The notes under the pieces: model-generated
Database searches by the model: none
Told to the model about the DNA's origin: nothing
Seen by the model: the letters and a program-made list of their open reading frames with translations, nothing else
Assembly: GCA_030049955.1 (NCBI GenBank)
Contig: JASIJX010000088.1
Coordinates: 1 to 8,483, forward strand
Direction of reading: 5' to 3'
Source of the DNA: Acidobacteriaceae bacterium
GTDB taxonomy: Bacteria; Acidobacteriota; Terriglobia; Terriglobales; Acidobacteriaceae
Length of the DNA stretch: 8,483 bases
Shown: positions 5,930-8,483 of the stretch, piece by piece
Layout of the letters: each line of letters starts with the position of its first letter
How positions within the stretch are numbered: position 1 is the stretch's first letter
Position numbers and translations under genes: made by a program

Positions 5930-6697
5930 ATGATCGAAACAAAAGTAAACAAGATTGATCTTCATCGCCGACACGCGGTCATTACCGGGGGCGCCCAAGG
6001 TATCGGCTTCGCCATTGCTACCCGCCTCCTCGAATCGGGAGCATCCGTCTCCATCTGGGATCGAGATTGTAGCCTCCTCAAAGAGGCGGAAGTGCAACTT
6101 CGTAACTATGGCACCGTTTCTGTTGAGACGGTAGATGTATCAGATGAGCTTATGGTTAGCGAAGCAACAGACTCTACCCTGAAGAAGCACGGCAGAATCG
6201 ACATTCTAGTCGCTAACGCAGGGATTGCTGGACCAAATCATACGAGTTGGGAGTATCCCGTCAAAATATGGAGGCAAGTCATCGAGATCGACTTAGTCGG
6301 GGTCTACTTATGCTGCCGTTCAATCGTCCCGCATATGCTTCGCCAGAATTATGGGCGGATCGTCAATGTCGCTTCCATTGCGGGTAAGGAAGGGAATGCG
6401 AATGCATCCGCTTACAGCGCGGCAAAGGCGGGTGTCATTGCTTTTACAAAATCACTTGGCAAAGAAACAGCAAGCAAAAATATTTCGGTGAATTGCATCA
6501 CTCCTGCAGTAGCCCGAACCCGTATCCTCGAGCAAGTGACGCAGGAGCATGTCGATTTCATGCTTTCGCGTATTCCACGTAGACGTTTTCTGGAGGTGAA
6601 TGAAGTAGGCGCGATGGTAGCGTGGCTCGTCTCCGAGGAGAATTCTTTTACGACTGCTGCTGTTTTCGATCTGAGTGGTGGTCGGGCGACGTATTAG
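5930..6697 (+). CDS. SDR-family dehydrogenase, probable 2-keto-3-deoxy-L-rhamnonate/fuconate 4-dehydrogenase
   Basis: A 255-residue classical short-chain dehydrogenase. Seen: the TGGAQGIG nucleotide-binding motif (19-26), an aspartate at the end of strand 2 (Asp44, which favours NAD over NADP), DV at 69-70, NAG at 96-98, the catalytic Ser149, Tyr162 and Lys166 (YSAAK), and a C terminus FDLSGGRATY. The position usually holding the helix-4 asparagine is Asp121. The C-terminal motif and the FAH-family hydrolase 36 bp downstream suggest it oxidises the C4 hydroxyl of a 2-keto-3-deoxy sugar acid from L-rhamnose or L-fucose, supplying a 2,4-diketo acid to the next enzyme. The exact sugar cannot be read from sequence. 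The frame is open upstream to 5720, but ATG 5930 gives the normal family length and start; the upstream part overlaps the promoter. No good Shine-Dalgarno is visible before 5930. Confidence 0.85.
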   Translation: MIETKVNKIDLHRRHAVITGGAQGIGFAIATRLLESGASVSIWDRDCSLLKEAEVQLRNYGTVSVETVDVSDELMVSEATDSTLKKHGRIDILVANAGIAGPNHTSWEYPVKIWRQVIEIDLVGVYLCCRSIVPHMLRQNYGRIVNVASIAGKEGNANASAYSAAKAGVIAFTKSLGKETASKNISVNCITPAVARTRILEQVTQEHVDFMLSRIPRRRFLEVNEVGAMVAWLVSEENSFTTAAVFDLSGGRATY

Positions 6698-6733
6698 AGC
6701 ACTCATTCTTACTTTATTCAATGCGAGCGATCG

Positions 6734-7585
6734 ATGAAACTGTTGCGCTACGGACCCCGAGGGACTGAACGTCCTGCTCTGCTGGATTCTAACGGTGGAA
6801 TCCGAGACCTTGCCGAGATCATCCACGATGTCGATGGCCATTCACTAACGCATGAGGTGTTACAAAAGCTACGGCTAGTCGACCCCTCAGACCTACCGCT
6901 TGTGACCGCGGTCGATAGAATTGGGCCGTGCATCGCATCCGTTGGTAAGTTTATCTGCATCGGTTTGAACTACTCCGATCATGCCGCAGAGTCTAATATG
7001 GCAGTGCCAGTGGAGCCGGTCGTCTTCATGAAGGCAACATCGGCGATTTGCGGACCGAATGACAACGTCATGATCCCGCGGCACGCACAGAAGACCGATT
7101 GGGAGGTTGAACTCGGGATTGTGATTGGAAAGGAAGCAGCGTATATAGAGCCACAAGAGGCACTTTCTTATGTGGCCGGTTATTGTATTGTCAATGACGT
7201 CTCAGAGCGGGCATTTCAACTTGAAGGAACGGGTCAATGGATTAAAGGAAAGAGCGCCGATACGTTTGGTCCAATCAGCCCCTGGCTGGTTACTGCTGAC
7301 GAGGTTCCAGACCCGCAAAACCTTAATCTTTGGCTGGAGGTGGACGGGAAGCGATATCAGAATGGCTCGACAAAGGCGATGGTATTTGGGGTCGCCCATC
7401 TCGTCAGCTATCTCAGCCGCTTCATGCGCCTCCAGCCGGGAGACATCATCGCGTCGGGCACACCCTCTGGAGTTGGATTTGGTCAAAAGCCTCCTGTCTA
7501 TCTAACTGCCGGCAATGTCATGACTTTAGGCATCGAAGGTCTCGGTGAGCAACGCCAGCTGGTTGTCCCCTATTCAACGCGATAG
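6734..7585 (+). CDS. FAH-family hydrolase, probable 2,4-diketo-3-deoxy-L-rhamnonate/fuconate hydrolase
   Basis: A 283-residue fumarylacetoacetate-hydrolase-family protein, complete at both ends. Seen: a short N-terminal domain (to about residue 65), then the FAH fold with CIGLNYSDHAAE (75-86), the metal ligands Glu124, Glu126 (DWEVELG) and Asp155 (VNDVSERA), WIKGKSADTFGP (169-180), and the SGTPSGVG turn (241-248). In this subgroup the cytoplasmic Mg-dependent enzyme cleaves a 2,4-diketo-3-deoxy sugar acid to pyruvate and lactate, the last step of the non-phosphorylating L-rhamnose/L-fucose route; relatives are often mislabelled ureidoglycolate lyase. It starts 36 bp after the SDR stop with no promoter between, so it is presumably co-transcribed. 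ATG 6734 is preceded only by a weak GAG; an ATG at 6721 is out of frame. Whether the sugar is rhamnose, fucose or another 6-deoxyhexose or pentose is open. Confidence 0.87.
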   Translation: MKLLRYGPRGTERPALLDSNGGIRDLAEIIHDVDGHSLTHEVLQKLRLVDPSDLPLVTAVDRIGPCIASVGKFICIGLNYSDHAAESNMAVPVEPVVFMKATSAICGPNDNVMIPRHAQKTDWEVELGIVIGKEAAYIEPQEALSYVAGYCIVNDVSERAFQLEGTGQWIKGKSADTFGPISPWLVTADEVPDPQNLNLWLEVDGKRYQNGSTKAMVFGVAHLVSYLSRFMRLQPGDIIASGTPSGVGFGQKPPVYLTAGNVMTLGIEGLGEQRQLVVPYSTR

Positions 7586-7661
7586 GGAGCCTCACACAAG
7601 TTCGGCATCGTTGCATTGATTTGGCTGAAGTGGAACCAGGCAAGAGCTAACGACGCGACAG

Positions 7662-7785
7662 ATGCCTTTCGCCAGTCAGGTGGAATTTGAGAAGTATGCT
7701 CGGAGGAGCAGTCGGAAAAAGTTCCTCCACACGATGGAAAATTGTGGTTCCCTGGTGTCAGTTGGAAGCGCTGTTAGGGCCGTAG
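7662..7785 (+). pseudogene. IS5-family transposase, N-terminal fragment with frameshift
   Basis: From ATG 7662 the reading MPFASQVEFEKYARRS...FLHTMEN matches the start of IS5-family transposases (short helix, then FL..ME..VPW). After Asn (codon 27, 7740-7742) an extra T at 7742/7743 shifts the frame. One base further on, the expected VVPWCQLEALL continues (7744-7776) and soon meets TAG (7783-7785). Only about 40 of the usual 300 or so codons remain, so the DDE catalytic domain is gone. It lies 76 bp downstream of the FAH gene and runs directly into an unrelated IS110-type fragment. This is dead insertion-sequence debris. Confidence 0.7.
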
Positions 7786-7786
7786 A

Positions 7787-8023
7787 GGCCACGAGTTTCT
7801 TCAGCCGTGCGTTCTCGTCGCGCAGGTAGCCACTTTGGGGCCAGGACTGGCTGCTTCGTCGCTGGGGTCTGCGACTGGCAGGCAGTGGTGGTCACAACGC
7901 AAAAAGCAGGCCATCGTTGCGGTTGCTCGCAAATTTGCAGTTCTCCTGCACAAACTGTGGACAGCAAAGAACACACGGATAGGGGACGAGCACCCCAAAC
8001 TGCCGAAAATGCAGACACAATGA
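7787..8023 (+). pseudogene. IS110/IS116-family transposase, C-terminal fragment with frameshifts
   Basis: Three consecutive stretches resemble the C-terminal (Transposase_20) end of IS110-family transposases. GHEFLQPCVLVAQVATLG (7787-7840) corresponds to the usual GNxYLRRLLVxxAxxxLG. LLRRWGLRLAGSGGHNAK (7851-7904) lies in the next frame, and KQAIVAVARKFAVLLHKLWT (7904-7963) returns to the first frame. The two frame changes cancel; the second is explained by loss of one A in the A run 7901-7905. The N-terminal DEDD catalytic part is absent. The tail to TGA 8021-8023 is not family-like. With the IS5 piece it marks an old, rearranged insertion hotspot. Confidence 0.72.
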
Positions 8024-8041
8024 CGTCCCCTGGCGCGAGCA

Positions 8042-8060
8042 TGGGAGCCTTCGGCTCTCA
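8042..8060 (+). repeat. Short stable hairpin (8-bp stem, 3-base loop)
   Basis: TGGGAGCC (8042-8049) pairs with GGCTCTCA (8053-8060) around a TTC loop, with one G-T wobble. It lies just after the IS110 remnant and is followed by CCTTTCACACG, which has only a short T stretch. It may be a weak terminator or an end structure of the decayed element. Confidence 0.35.
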
Positions 8061-8331
8061 CCTTTCACACGTCCGACTACGAAGTTTTATCGATCAACTT
8101 GACCTGAATTGCCACCTTATGGAAGCGCTTAGAACGTCTACTAGCTGATCCCGCCTTGCAGAAAAAAACCGCTTCCTTTTCATTACCAATCCTCTGCCCC
8201 CAAAAGGGATCACTCTGGCCATCCAGAAACCCGAGACCGATCACCATCTTTTCGCTCAAATTGCATACAGTAGCGGAAAATCCAAAGGATCCAAGCTAAG
8301 AAATATAAGCAAAATTGTGTAAAATAACAAA

Positions 8332-8360
8332 ACAACGTGCTATGATGTTAGACACAACGT
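8332..8360 (+). promoter_or_regulatory. Candidate promoter with flanking direct repeats, creatininase-family gene
   Basis: A -10-like TATGAT (8341-8346, five of six matches to TATAAT) lies 31 bp before the ATG at 8377. No good -35 exists at 16-18 bp; TTGTGT (8315-8320) is 20 bp away. Two copies of ACAACGT (8332-8338 and 8354-8360) flank the box exactly 22 bp apart, about two helical turns. That places them on the same DNA face, as expected for a repressor or activator site over a promoter. Confidence 0.4.
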
Positions 8361-8376
8361 AAGTTTTTGATTTCTT

Positions 8377-8483
8377 ATGAATCCAAATGACCAGCATTCA
8401 ATCCTCTTGGAGGAACTGAGCACCATCGAGATTCAGAAATTGCTCGCCGATGGGTACCAAACGGTTATAGTCCCTTTGGGCGC
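8377..8483 (+). CDS. Creatininase-family protein, N-terminal fragment (3' end outside window)
   Basis: The first 35 complete codons of a gene that continues past the window end. The reading LLEELSTIEIQKLLADGY followed by TVIVPLGA matches the start of creatininase/creatinine amidohydrolase family proteins, where a helix beginning xLTWPEV is followed by a buried beta strand ending in P(V/L)G(S/A). The zinc ligands (ExxxHGxHLP and later) would come just beyond the window. Family members are metal-dependent amidohydrolases; many have no known substrate, and in sugar-catabolic surroundings the annotation says little about function. The start is well fixed because an in-frame TGA (8368-8370) lies two codons upstream and no other start fits. 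No clear Shine-Dalgarno precedes it. Confidence 0.65.
   Translation, partial: MNPNDQHSILLEELSTIEIQKLLADGYQTVIVPLG

Larger units (their letters stand above)
8024..8376. other. Intergenic region upstream of the creatininase-family gene
   Basis: No recognisable gene in about 350 bp. It contains a hairpin (8042-8060), a start-less plus-strand frame of 57 codons (8149-8322) and a 60-codon minus-strand frame (8259-8077), neither of which resembles a known protein. The final 80 bp are AT-rich with a -10-like TATGAT (8341-8346) and two direct ACAACGT copies. Some of it may be further decayed insertion-sequence DNA. Confidence 0.45.

Noticed and set aside
7585..8050. GGGAGCCT present at both 7585-7592 and 8043-8050, as a target-site duplication around the IS remnants
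   Set aside because: An 8-base match in this much sequence is expected by chance, IS110 elements usually make no duplication, and the elements' true ends are lost.
8077..8322. Overlapping small frames (minus 8259-8077; start-less plus 8149-8322) as genes
   Set aside because: No family resemblance and no ribosome site; both strands are open over the same bases, and the plus frame has no start codon.
1..8483. CRISPR array, toxin-antitoxin pair, phage-defence or biosynthetic cluster
   Set aside because: No regularly spaced repeats were found, no gene pair has such signatures, and all intact genes fit metabolic, regulatory or exported-enzyme families.

Overview
The window looks like chromosomal DNA from a plant-polymer-degrading soil bacterium, most probably an acidobacterium (Acidobacteriaceae type). 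I infer this from the gene content (GH9-like glycosidase, MauG-type dihaem peroxidase paired with a secreted phosphoesterase, deoxysugar-acid catabolism, IS5 and IS110 debris) and the moderate GC. No taxonomic marker gene is present, so this is inference.

Layout. (1) 1-1011, plus: the last 336 codons of a GH9-like glycoside hydrolase, cut by the window start. (2) 1012-1556: a long intergenic region with a tandem 10-bp repeat, inverted repeats and a TATAAT promoter. (3) 1557-2318, plus: a DeoR-family repressor. (4) 2319-2760: non-coding, with a hairpin just after the DeoR gene and, on the minus strand, what looks like the 3' end of a tRNA gene. (5) 5363-2761, minus: a two-gene unit encoding an exported phosphoesterase (acid phosphatase/phospholipase C superfamily) followed by an exported dihaem cytochrome-c peroxidase/MauG-like protein. 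(6) 5364-5719: non-coding, with an unrecognised start-less reading frame on the minus strand. (7) 5720-7585, plus: a near-consensus promoter, then an SDR dehydrogenase and an FAH-family hydrolase. (8) 7662-8023: decayed, frameshifted pieces of an IS5-family and an IS110-family transposase joined head to tail. (9) 8377-8483, plus: the start of a creatininase-family gene cut by the window end.

How the parts fit. The SDR and FAH proteins match the last two steps of the non-phosphorylating L-rhamnose/L-fucose route, in which a 2-keto-3-deoxy acid is oxidised and then hydrolysed to pyruvate plus lactate. A DeoR repressor is a natural regulator for such genes, but here it is separated from them by the GC-richer, opposite-strand phosphoesterase/peroxidase pair. 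That suggests either an inserted cassette or an independent regulator. The GH9-like enzyme and the deoxysugar genes together point to plant cell-wall polysaccharide use. I found no clearly new system. The items most worth a second look are the tRNA-like fragment beside the opposite-strand cassette, the phosphoesterase/peroxidase pairing, the promoter-proximal repeats and the transposase mosaic.
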